Part shown: in pieces, positions 7,741 through 14,593 of the stretch
How the letters are laid out: each line of letters begins with the position of its first letter
How positions within the stretch are numbered: position 1 is the first letter of the stretch
Assembly: GCA_031270215.1 (NCBI GenBank)
Contig: JAISYB010000055.1
Span: 1-29,967 of the forward strand
Reading direction: 5' to 3'
DNA from: Streptococcaceae bacterium
GTDB taxonomy: Bacteria > Bacillota > Bacilli > Lactobacillales > Streptococcaceae
DNA length: 29,967 bases
Position numbers and translations under genes: made by a program
Notes under the pieces: model-generated
What the model was told of the DNA's origin: nothing
The model's input: only the letters and a program-made list of their open reading frames with translations
Databases searched by the model: none

Positions 7741-8739
7741 TTATAAATAGTAGTCTTTATACCATATTACAAAGTTTTTTATACCTTCATCCAAAGTTGT
7801 TTTCGGCTTAAAGTCGATTGTTTTTTCCAAATCAGAGATATCCGCATAAGTCTTTTGAACATCTCCATCCTGCATCTCCATAAAGATTTTATCCGCTTCT
7901 TTTCCAATAGCTGATTCAATCGTTTCAATAAACTTCAATAACGAAACGGGTGTATTATTCCCGATATTATAAATTTTGTATGGAGCAAAGCTTGAACTGA
8001 TGTCTGCCTCTTTCCACTTAGAATTCGCTTGTGGGACTTTATCAATCAAACGGAAAATGCTCTCTACAATATCATCGATATACGTGAAATCTCTTTCCAT
8101 TTCTCCGTTATTGAAAACCTTGATAGACTTTCCCTCTACTATGTTTTTAGTAAATGAAAAGTACGCCATGTCCGGTCTGCCATATGGACCATATACTGTA
8201 AAAAATCTCAACCCCGTTGTCGGTATTTTATATAAATGGCTATATGTATGCGCCATTAGCTCATTGGATTTCTTTGTTGCGGCATAAAGACTGACTGGAT
8301 GATCCACATTATCATCTGTAGAAAATGGAATCTTTTGATTGCCTCCATAAACAGAGCTTGATGACGCATATAATAAATGCTTGACTGGATAGTTGCGACA
8401 AGCTTCTAAAATATTGACAAAACCAACCAAATTGGATTCCACATACGCATAAGGTTTTTCAATCGAGTAACGGACACCGGCTTGTGCAGCTAGGTTAATC
8501 ACTATTTCCGGACGAGTTGATTCAAAAAGTTCATCTATACTGCTTTTATCTTCTATCCCCATTTGCATAAATGTAAAATTTTGTATTTCTTTCAATATTT
8601 TTAAACGATCCTTTTTAAGCCGAACATCGTAATATTCATTCAGGTTATCAATTCCGATTACTTCAAAACCCTCTGAAAGTAATCTTCTCGACAAATGAAA
8701 GCCAATAAAACCAGCTGCCCCTGTAACTAAAATTTTCAT
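7741..8739 (-). CDS. UDP-glucuronate 4-epimerase (extended SDR family)
   Basis: A 332-residue NAD-dependent epimerase expected to convert UDP-glucuronate to UDP-galacturonate for capsule or exopolysaccharide. The Rossmann motif GAAGFIG is at residues 7-13, the catalytic YAATK follows ASSSSVYG and HPVSL, and the block NLAAQAGVRYSIEKPYAYV is diagnostic of the glucuronate-epimerase subgroup, as is LRFFTVYGPYGRPDMA. The length is complete. Its ATG overlaps the stop of the upstream glycosyltransferase by 4 bases (ATGA), so the two are coupled. These two are the only intact members of what appears to be an eroded polysaccharide cluster. Confidence 0.88.
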   Translation of the reverse strand: MKILVTGAAGFIGFHLSRRLLSEGFEVIGIDNLNEYYDVRLKKDRLKILKEIQNFTFMQMGIEDKSSIDELFESTRPEIVINLAAQAGVRYSIEKPYAYVESNLVGFVNILEACRNYPVKHLLYASSSSVYGGNQKIPFSTDDNVDHPVSLYAATKKSNELMAHTYSHLYKIPTTGLRFFTVYGPYGRPDMAYFSFTKNIVEGKSIKVFNNGEMERDFTYIDDIVESIFRLIDKVPQANSKWKEADISSSFAPYKIYNIGNNTPVSLLKFIETIESAIGKEADKIFMEMQDGDVQKTYADISDLEKTIDFKPKTTLDEGIKNFVIWYKDYYL

Positions 8740-9851
8740 ATTATCTCCCCTTTTTTCAACTCCATAAATGTTAACATTTTTTCATTAATCAGATTGACAT
8801 CGAAACGTTCGCTACATATTTCTCTACCCTTTTCGCCCATAGTTACCACAAGTTCAGGGTTATTAATGAGCTCTATCATTCGTTTTGCAAGCTGTTCGCT
8901 ATTCTTGATAGGAACTAAGAAGCCATTCACTCCGTCCGTTACAGCTTCTCGGCAGCCAACCCAATCAGTTGTAATAACAGGCTTTTCAGAGGCCATTGCT
9001 TCTAATATCGCTCTGGGAATGCCCTCCCTATAATATGTAGGCAACACAAAGACGGCCATCTTAGACAAGTAATCGGCAACGTCCTTTACTTCAGCTAATA
9101 CTTCTATTGATTGATCAGCTATATATGGCTGTAGAAGCTCTTTATCAAACGAATCTTCCACGGAGCCAAGCAGATAAAATTTTGCATCAGCATATTTTTC
9201 TTTCACTTTTCTAGCTGCTTTAGCGTATTCCAGCACACCCTTCTCTTTCATAATACGAGAAATCATAATAAACGTGTTCTTTTGACTATTTTTTGAAGAG
9301 TGGAATCGTTCCATGTTCACCCCTGAACCATCAATCTTCACGGCTTTGCTTTTAGGCAAGTATTTTTTCCCAACAAACAATTCCATATCATCATAATTTT
9401 GAAAAATTACTTTATCGGCATATTTAAACGCTTGTTTATATAATTGTCCAACCATTGCTTGAATAATTTTTTTCTTAAAGGAAACACCAGTATAGAGCCT
9501 TCCTAAGCCTGTGAGCATTGGATAAAATTTAGTATTCTCAAATTTTTTACCAGCTAATGAACCATAAATCACCGGTTTTATCGTGTAGGAAAACACAACA
9601 TCCGGCTTCTCATTTTTATAAACTTCTCGTAACATTTTTAGATATTTATAATCATTTAGCACACCAATTTTATCTCTTTTAAGCGGAAGCACAATCAACT
9701 TCTTCACTCCCAAATCGTAAATATCCTGCTCAAACTTTTTATTAGGACCAACTACTGAGACTTCGTGTCCTTCAGCAATCATAGCCTTCACAAGATCTCC
9801 GCGAAGATTAAAAACCGTTTTATTTTTTGGTGCTATTATCAATACTTTCAT
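8736..9851 (-). CDS. GT4-family glycosyltransferase
   Basis: A 371-residue GT-B glycosyltransferase. The N-terminal half (MKVLIIAPKNKTVFNLRGDL; MLTGLGRLYTG) matches enzymes that add the second sugar to undecaprenyl-diphosphate-linked intermediates (PglA/CapM-like). The C-terminal nucleotide-sugar half shows SRIMKEKGV and the EX7E motif EGIPRAILE, followed by MASEKPVITT. GAGGAG precedes the ATG. Acceptor and sugar cannot be read from sequence. Coupling to a UDP-glucuronate epimerase suggests galacturonate or a related UDP-sugar. A decayed priming transferase lies just upstream in the same orientation, so its lipid-linked acceptor may no longer be made at this locus. Confidence 0.85.
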   Translation of the reverse strand: MKVLIIAPKNKTVFNLRGDLVKAMIAEGHEVSVVGPNKKFEQDIYDLGVKKLIVLPLKRDKIGVLNDYKYLKMLREVYKNEKPDVVFSYTIKPVIYGSLAGKKFENTKFYPMLTGLGRLYTGVSFKKKIIQAMVGQLYKQAFKYADKVIFQNYDDMELFVGKKYLPKSKAVKIDGSGVNMERFHSSKNSQKNTFIMISRIMKEKGVLEYAKAARKVKEKYADAKFYLLGSVEDSFDKELLQPYIADQSIEVLAEVKDVADYLSKMAVFVLPTYYREGIPRAILEAMASEKPVITTDWVGCREAVTDGVNGFLVPIKNSEQLAKRMIELINNPELVVTMGEKGREICSERFDVNLINEKMLTFMELKKGEII

Positions 9852-10039
9852 TTGTTCTCCTCAATCATCAGGTATTTTTTAATCTAATCAATACCTTCCC
9901 CATTCGTTTCTTATTATTTTCTCCTACAAAAGAATTATGAGCGGAATAAACACATTTTTAAATCAAAAAAAAAGAAATGTGTGCCACATACCAATCATTT
10001 AACTCTATACGCTATTTTGCTCAACGTCTTTTCTACCGT

Positions 10040-10176
10040 TTACTTGAGTTCATCCAAGCTAGTCAGTCTAATAATTTTACCTACTTTGGTTACTCTTACA
10101 TCAGATTTCCCTCGGTAAACACCTGTTTTTCAGCATTCACTATCATGGAGCGGAATTTATAAATATTAAAAACCCG
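10040..10176 (-). pseudogene. Remnant of a priming sugar-phosphate transferase
   Basis: Minus-strand translation from 10176 gives RVFNIYKFRSMIVNAE, containing the family hallmark YKFRSM. After a one-base deletion in an A run near 10127 it continues KTGVYRGKSDVRVTKVG and then LTSLDEL, ending in a stop at 10040 where homologues read DELPQ. These are the conserved blocks of the bacterial sugar transferase family (PF02397; WbaP/EpsL/PglC type), which starts undecaprenyl-linked polysaccharide assembly. No start, membrane segment or end remains. It precedes the GT4 and epimerase genes, the usual order in exopolysaccharide clusters. Confidence 0.75.
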
Positions 10177-10296
10177 ATGAGAAATCGTTGATGTTAGATA
10201 AAGTCTATCAAATCCCTGCTATTTTGTAAAATAATTTACCACACACACGAGGTTTCTCTAGTGATTGGTCGATGTGTACTTGCACCACCTAGTTAG

Positions 10297-10415
10297 TTAG
10301 GACACGGGATATTAAAACTACAATGAACATATATACTCATGTATGGAGCAGTAAAAATTTTTCGTATTCAAACCGTATTCAACCCCAAAAAAATAACGCC
10401 CTAGACGTTTTCTAA
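10297..10415 (+). pseudogene. 3' relic of a tyrosine integrase next to tRNA-Lys
   Basis: TTA GGA CAC GGG (Leu-Gly-His-Gly) is followed, after a one-base loss, by an open stretch from 10308 reading DIKTTMNIYTHV and ending at TAA 10413-10415. This is the box II end of a phage/ICE tyrosine recombinase: the LGH motif and the nucleophile Tyr (codon 10332-10334). The rest of the gene is gone; the upstream 250 bases have stops in this frame. It ends 47 bases from the 3' end of a tRNA gene, the usual place of an integrase next to its attachment site. Confidence 0.75.
10387..10409 (-). terminator. Probable tRNA-Lys terminator
   Basis: On the minus strand AACGTC-TAG-GGCGTT forms a 6-bp stem (10409-10395) followed by A and seven Ts (to 10387). 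It lies 54 bases after the tRNA and overlaps the integrase relic. Confidence 0.5.
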
Positions 10416-10462
10416 ATGCTTACGCACCAACGCTTAGACGTTACGATTAGGTTTGGCACCTA

Positions 10463-10535
10463 TGGGCTGTGAGGGGCTCGAACCCGCGACCCGATGATTA
10501 AGAGTCATCTGCTCTACCAACTGAGCTAACAGCCC
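10463..10535 (-). tRNA. tRNA-Lys (anticodon CUU)
   Basis: A 73-nt cloverleaf: acceptor GGGCTGT/ACAGCCC, D-arm GCTCAGTTGGTAGAGC, anticodon stem GATGA/TCATC around the loop CTCTTAA (anticodon CTT), and T-arm GCGGGTTCGAGCCCCGC-like (GGGTTCGAGCCCC), with discriminator A. CCA is not encoded. It reads AAG lysine codons. It has its own promoter and probably served as the integration site of the adjacent relic. Confidence 0.96.
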
Positions 10536-10550
10536 TTTTGCAACAAGAAA

Positions 10551-10580
10551 AAGTTTATCATTAACTGAAAGATATTGCAA
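10551..10580 (-). promoter_or_regulatory. tRNA-Lys promoter
   Basis: Minus strand TTGCAA (10580-10575) and TAAACT (10556-10551) with 17-base spacing, 15 bases before the tRNA. Confidence 0.7.
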
Positions 10581-10911
10581 GAATTTTTTTTAAATAATCA
10601 AGAAAAGGCAAAACAGCGGCATTAGCGATATAGAAAATTAGAAATTTGAGAATATTTGTTTGCAAATTTATCTATTCCTCAGTTGACACCCGTAGCTCAC
10701 GAACAAAAAACGAGGCAAAACTGTAGTGCCCAAAAAAGTTGTTCATATTCGCAGCAGAAAAATTCACTTCGCTATGGTTTAATCCCAATCTTCAACCTGC
10801 CACTCTTCTCTTTACCATATTTTTAGGGCTAAAGAATCGTAGTTCCCTTTTCTTTCTTGCTATTCATGGACGATTTTCATTCCTAAGTTAAAGCTATATT
10901 TTCCATAAAAA
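10581..10911. other. Gene-free stretch, AT-rich
   Basis: About 330 bases between the tRNA promoter and the next terminator. I see no open reading frame with a ribosome site, no tRNA and no recognisable protein remnant. A GAACAA/TTGTTC inverted repeat (10700-10743 region) may fold but is not convincing. Confidence 0.4.
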
Positions 10912-10946
10912 TACCGCCCGCCAATCGTTAACTTTTGGTGGCGGTA
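10912..10946 (-). terminator. Terminator of the HpaB-like gene
   Basis: TACCGCC (10912-10918) pairs with GGCGGTA (10940-10946), with an inner CCAA/TTGG. On the minus strand it is followed by TTTTT. Confidence 0.75.
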
Positions 10947-11047
10947 CAGATATTTTGCCCCAGCCTTGTTTTTCCTTTGATTTCCCGCTATGCCGTTTGG
11001 TTAGAACGCTATAGCGTGTCAGTGGTTTCTTGTGCTGACAGTAAGCG

Positions 11048-12484
11048 CTATTTGGAGAAGCCCTTTAGTCCGTCACTTAGCGCTTTATCTAGCATTTGAT
11101 TGCCCAATCTTAAATCCTCATGCTGCCAGTGCATGATTTTAATCCACATCGGATTACCCCCATGAAGCGTTTCATAGGTTTGCTGGCGGCTGCCAAAGCT
11201 TTCACCGGCAATTTCCCATGCAAGATTAAGCAAAACAATCCGTTCTTTAGCGCTGATTAGCTTAGAGTTCAAGACAGATTCTAAAAGCTCTGGATAGGCA
11301 TTAAAGGTTTCGACATCTGGAATCGCAACGATTGAGCCGCCGGAAAATTCCTGCAACGTAATGATTACCTCGCGATACATTTCAGGTAAAATATCTCGGA
11401 CGGCGAGAAGTGCCTGCATATTTGGAGTGAAAACATCGTTTTCCATTTGTCCGCTGTCCTCCGCCCAATTGATTGTCCCACGAATTAGCTCAAGGTTTCG
11501 AGTCAGCTTCCCTAGCACTTCCTGAGTCCGAAGAAAGCTTGTTAAACCAAGTGCCGTCGCAACTTTTACGGTCAGTGCTGTAACAAATTCTAGCTTGACT
11601 AAGCCGCGAACCTCATCCTGATGTGCCGTATGGACAAACAATCCGCTTTTTGGGAAGAATTGATCGCTTTTTTCGACATCTCCTTCTACAAAAACACGTT
11701 CCCATGGGATAAAAACGTCCTCAAAAGTAATGAAAGCATCGGATTCGTCCATTAAATTAGAAAGCGGATAATCAGCAACGGTATAATCGCTCTTGGCGGT
11801 CGGTTTTCGCAGCCAAATTTTAACTCCTTTGGTGTTCAGTGGAACGCTGAAAGCATTAGCGAACCTTTCATCCCCCAGCTGCAATCCAGGCACATTATAG
11901 ACCAAGAGTTCATCAGCAAATGGCGCTAAGGTATTGACCATTTTTGCGCCTTGAATAATAATGCCACTGCTGTTTTTTTCCTTAACCCAAGTGCCGGAAA
12001 ATACTTCGCCAGCTGCGAGATTCTCGTGAAGCGTCAGCGCGCGATTGACCTGAGGATTTTGTAAAGCATGCGAGATAAATAGGTCTTTTGCTTTCATTTC
12101 CGCTGCGTAATTTTTCAGATTTTCGCTGAAATTTGTCCATTCATTTGCCCCAAAGAAGTCAGAATAGTAAGGCAATACTGCAATACCGGAATTTAAAAAT
12201 TCATTGCCACGCCCGATTAAGCCATAGCTGTTTTCAGCAATCTCACGATAAATTTTGTGCTTAAGCTTTAAATCCTTGACACTTTTGGGCGTTAAAAAGG
12301 TGGTAGAATAGCGTTTTCCATTATCTAAAAAGCTATGCTCATCTTTTTGTTCTTGCAGCAAATAGTAATTTTGAATGATTTTTAATGTGTTGGCTAGCAC
12401 AGGGTAATCCGTAAAATCCTCCATTAATTTGCCGTTTAAAAACATTTGTCTGCCATCATTTATCACGCCATTTTTGGTTGTCAT
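11048..12484 (-). CDS. 4-hydroxyphenylacetate 3-monooxygenase family protein (HpaB-like)
   Basis: A 478-residue protein of the HpaB/PvcC/4-hydroxybutyryl-CoA dehydratase fold. Visible: SHALQNPQVNR, GIIIQGAKMVNTLAPFADE, VFIPWERVFVEGD and HQDEVRGLVKLEFV. The protein has no cysteine at all, which excludes the iron-sulfur dehydratase branch and favours an FADH2-using aromatic hydroxylase. Such enzymes need a separate flavin reductase (HpaC); none lies beside it, so reduced flavin must come from elsewhere. The real substrate is unknown. AAAGGAGCGG precedes the ATG. It stands alone between a tRNA and the rpmG-secE-nusG group, with its own terminator. Confidence 0.82.
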   Translation of the reverse strand: MTTKNGVINDGRQMFLNGKLMEDFTDYPVLANTLKIIQNYYLLQEQKDEHSFLDNGKRYSTTFLTPKSVKDLKLKHKIYREIAENSYGLIGRGNEFLNSGIAVLPYYSDFFGANEWTNFSENLKNYAAEMKAKDLFISHALQNPQVNRALTLHENLAAGEVFSGTWVKEKNSSGIIIQGAKMVNTLAPFADELLVYNVPGLQLGDERFANAFSVPLNTKGVKIWLRKPTAKSDYTVADYPLSNLMDESDAFITFEDVFIPWERVFVEGDVEKSDQFFPKSGLFVHTAHQDEVRGLVKLEFVTALTVKVATALGLTSFLRTQEVLGKLTRNLELIRGTINWAEDSGQMENDVFTPNMQALLAVRDILPEMYREVIITLQEFSGGSIVAIPDVETFNAYPELLESVLNSKLISAKERIVLLNLAWEIAGESFGSRQQTYETLHGGNPMWIKIMHWQHEDLRLGNQMLDKALSDGLKGFSK

Positions 12485-12575
12485 AATCCGCTCCTTTTTT
12501 AAAATAATGATTTCCTTTATTGTACTATAAACATTTTTTATAAAGAACGAAGCTTGCAGAAAACTAAGGAAATAT

Positions 12576-12604
12576 TTGAAACTAGCATACTACCGTGTTA
12601 TAAT
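12576..12604 (+). promoter_or_regulatory. Promoter of rpmG-secE
   Basis: TTGAAA (12576-12581) and a consensus TATAAT (12599-12604) with 17-base spacing, 21 bases before the rpmG start. Confidence 0.8.
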
Positions 12605-12625
12605 CAAAATGATTTGGAGGTTTGT

Positions 12626-12775
12626 ATGATTAAAAAAGCATCTCTTGCCTGTACAATTTGTGGCTCAAGAAATTACGCCATTACCGTTGGTAGCAATCAG
12701 CGCAACGAACGAATTGAAGTTAAGAAATTTTGTAAATATTGTGGTAAACACACTCTACATCGTGAAACAAGATAG
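12626..12775 (+). CDS. rpmG: 50S ribosomal protein L33 (zinc-binding form)
   Basis: A 49-residue bL33. The two CxxC pairs CTIC (residues 9-12) and CKYC (36-39) make the zinc ribbon of the C+ form. GGAGG at 12616-12620 fixes the ATG at 12626; an earlier in-frame start would lie upstream of the promoter. It is the first gene of the conserved rpmG-secE-nusG order. Firmicutes often carry a second, cysteine-free L33 used under zinc shortage; none is in this window. Confidence 0.95.
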   Translation: MIKKASLACTICGSRNYAITVGSNQRNERIEVKKFCKYCGKHTLHRETR

Positions 12776-12788
12776 AAAAGGAGTAAAA

Positions 12789-12965
12789 ATGAAATTTTTA
12801 AAAAGCGTTATTCATGAAATGAAAAAAGTAACTTGGCCAACACGAAAGCAGTTATATCGTGACACACGTGTTGTTTTTGGGACAGCAATTATTTTTGCGG
12901 TTGTCTTATTTGTCTTTGACACATCAATCAAAACACTTATCCAAGCAATTTTATCGCTAAGGTAG
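12789..12965 (+). CDS. secE: Preprotein translocase subunit SecE
   Basis: A 58-residue short Gram-positive SecE with one membrane helix (residues about 30-50). The amphipathic segment EMKKVTWPTRKQL is the family signature that lies on the membrane and clamps SecY. AAAAGGAG ends 5 bases before the ATG. It follows rpmG by 13 bases, so the two are co-transcribed. Confidence 0.95.
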   Translation: MKFLKSVIHEMKKVTWPTRKQLYRDTRVVFGTAIIFAVVLFVFDTSIKTLIQAILSLR

Positions 12966-12982
12966 ATAATTGGTGAGAATTA

Positions 12983-12991
12983 TGATACAAT
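12983..12991 (+). promoter_or_regulatory. Possible extended -10 promoter before nusG
   Basis: TGATACAAT has TG one base before TACAAT (12986-12991). No -35 is evident at the right spacing. It would start an RNA just before the attenuator-like hairpin. Confidence 0.4.
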
Positions 12992-13005
12992 CTCGGTGTG
13001 CGAAA

Positions 13006-13028
13006 GTTTCGGTTGCCGAAGCTTTTTT
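13006..13028 (+). terminator. Terminator-like hairpin (attenuator?) in the nusG leader
   Basis: GTTTCGG-TTG-CCGAAGC (13006-13022) forms a 7-bp stem with a 3-base loop followed by six Ts. It lies between secE and nusG, 28 bases before the nusG ATG. Confidence 0.65.
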
Positions 13029-13055
13029 ATTTTGTTGAAGTAAAGGTGGGTAAAA

Positions 13056-13601
13056 ATGTTAGATAGTTTTGATAAAGGTTGGTTTGTTTTACAAACATAT
13101 TCCGGATATGAAAATAAGGTTAAGCAAGATTTGTTGCAAAGGGCGCAGAGCTACAACATGCAGGAAAATATTTTGCGGATTGAAATTCCGACAGAAACAA
13201 CGGTTATTGAAAAAAATGGCACTAAAAAGGAAATTGAAGAAAATATTTTTCCAGGTTATGTTTTAGTGGAAATGGTCATGACAGATGACGCTTGGTATAT
13301 CGTTCGTAACACGCAAAACGTTACAGGATTTGTCGGTTCTCACGGTAATCGAAGCAAGCCATCACCACTACTTGAAGAAGAAATCAGAGCTATCCTGAAA
13401 GGGATGGGTAAATCAATACGTGCAACAGAGTTAAATGTTAAGGTCGGCGACAGTGTTCAGATTGTAGATGGACCATTTAAAGACATGCTTGGACAGGTTG
13501 CTGAAATTGAGGATAAAGACAAGATTAAAGTAACGATTGAAATGTTTGGACGCCAAACGGTTGCCGAGGTCGGAACAGAACAAATAGAAGAAATTAAGTA
13601 A
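13056..13601 (+). CDS. nusG: Transcription termination/antitermination factor NusG
   Basis: A 181-residue full-length NusG. The NGN domain (WFVLQTYSGYENKVK; FPGYVLVEM; VRNTQNVTGFVG) binds RNA polymerase. The C-terminal KOW domain (VKVGDSVQIVDGPFKDMLG) contacts Rho or ribosomal protein S10. AAAGGTGGG precedes the ATG. A hairpin with a T run lies in its leader and another terminator follows, so its level may be set separately from rpmG-secE. rplK does not follow it. Confidence 0.96.
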   Translation: MLDSFDKGWFVLQTYSGYENKVKQDLLQRAQSYNMQENILRIEIPTETTVIEKNGTKKEIEENIFPGYVLVEMVMTDDAWYIVRNTQNVTGFVGSHGNRSKPSPLLEEEIRAILKGMGKSIRATELNVKVGDSVQIVDGPFKDMLGQVAEIEDKDKIKVTIEMFGRQTVAEVGTEQIEEIK

Positions 13602-13623
13602 TTTATAGTGATTTAAAAAAATC

Positions 13624-13651
13624 GACCGGGACATATTGCCTCGGTCTTTTT
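13624..13651 (+). terminator. nusG terminator
   Basis: GACCGGG (13624-13630) pairs with CCTCGGTC (13639-13646), followed by TTTTT. Its loop side contains GGGACATA, a string also found in two other terminator-like hairpins of this window. Confidence 0.75.
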
Positions 13652-13769
13652 GTGCTATGGCTACCTCTAAAACAAAGGCAGCGGCTAGGGAGTAGAGCAA
13701 TTTTTAAACATTATATCAATTGCTACGCTTCTACACCAAAACCGCTGCTTCAAACGCTTTTTAACTCAG

Positions 13770-14516
13770 CTACCATTTAATCTGATTGTATGGCTGCTCA
13801 AATGCTTTTGTCACATTATTTTTTGCTTGCTCGACTGGATACTTTTCTTTAAAATCACATCGAACGATTACTCTTCTAATAGCTCCTGGATCATTACAGG
13901 TCACAAGGGTCAGCTCGCGCTTGTTTGGCGTATCATCGAGCACTTCAACATGCTCAGGGGTGACGATGAAAACATCCGTTACTACATAGACGAAAATATC
14001 TGTTTTATCTGTCAAATAAACCGTTTGTCCAGCTCTAGCAGGCGCTTCTTTAAGCGGGGAGAATAGCATCCTTGGCTGACCGGTAACAAAATGACTTGCT
14101 AAAGCATAATTTCCCTCTCCCATTTGTTGATCTACCTTCATTGTACCGGCACCTAACAAGAGATTGTGATTGCTCAGACCTTTAAAGATTGGCAAATTTA
14201 ACCCAATGTCCGGCATAGAGATACCGCCAATAACCGGTAATTTTTGTGCATCCATCTGTGCCCTTAGTACTGCCTCGGTGCTTAATGACTCAACAGATGA
14301 GAAATCAAAATTACCCTTTTTCTTCTGATTTTTTTTGACATCCTCTTTAGTTATCTTAGAAGTATGATATTGATTGGCATTCCAATTCATCAATAAATAC
14401 TTAATCTGATTGTTGAAAACAAGCGCCAAGCCAATTAAAAGCAGCAGAAATAATAATAGATTAATCAACCGACTACCGAATTTTTTCTTCTTTTTTTTTC
14501 TATTTTTTTTCGTCAT
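13770..14516 (-). CDS. srtA: Class A sortase
   Basis: A 248-residue membrane transpeptidase that links LPXTG-type proteins to the cell wall. A strongly basic start (KKNRKKKKKKFGSR) and one hydrophobic segment (residues about 18-36) give an N-in anchor. The catalytic set is visible: His in NYALASHFV, Cys in TLVTCND, and Arg in RRVIVRC, in the order and spacing of SrtA. No LPXTG protein is in this window, so substrates lie elsewhere. It is monocistronic or followed by apbE on the same strand in reverse order (apbE lies upstream, 77 bases away). Confidence 0.93.
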   Translation of the reverse strand: MTKKNRKKKKKKFGSRLINLLLFLLLLIGLALVFNNQIKYLLMNWNANQYHTSKITKEDVKKNQKKKGNFDFSSVESLSTEAVLRAQMDAQKLPVIGGISMPDIGLNLPIFKGLSNHNLLLGAGTMKVDQQMGEGNYALASHFVTGQPRMLFSPLKEAPARAGQTVYLTDKTDIFVYVVTDVFIVTPEHVEVLDDTPNKRELTLVTCNDPGAIRRVIVRCDFKEKYPVEQAKNNVTKAFEQPYNQIKW

Positions 14517-14593
14517 TCATTCACAACCTTATCTTCAATCTACCCTTTTATCATAACATCAAATCGTGATTTCTAAACATCTGACGCTCAATG

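Noticed and set aside
9977..10162. Plus-strand 61-codon frame left of tRNA-Lys
   Set aside because: The opposite strand holds the clear remains of a sugar-phosphate transferase; this frame is its shadow and has no ribosome site.
12554..12625. N-terminal extension of the L33 frame upstream of ATG 12626
   Set aside because: The extension would start upstream of the promoter -10; the short form has the correct ribosome site and family length.
13431..13700. Minus-strand 89-codon frame over the end of nusG
   Set aside because: It is antisense to nusG and crosses the nusG terminator; no ribosome site.
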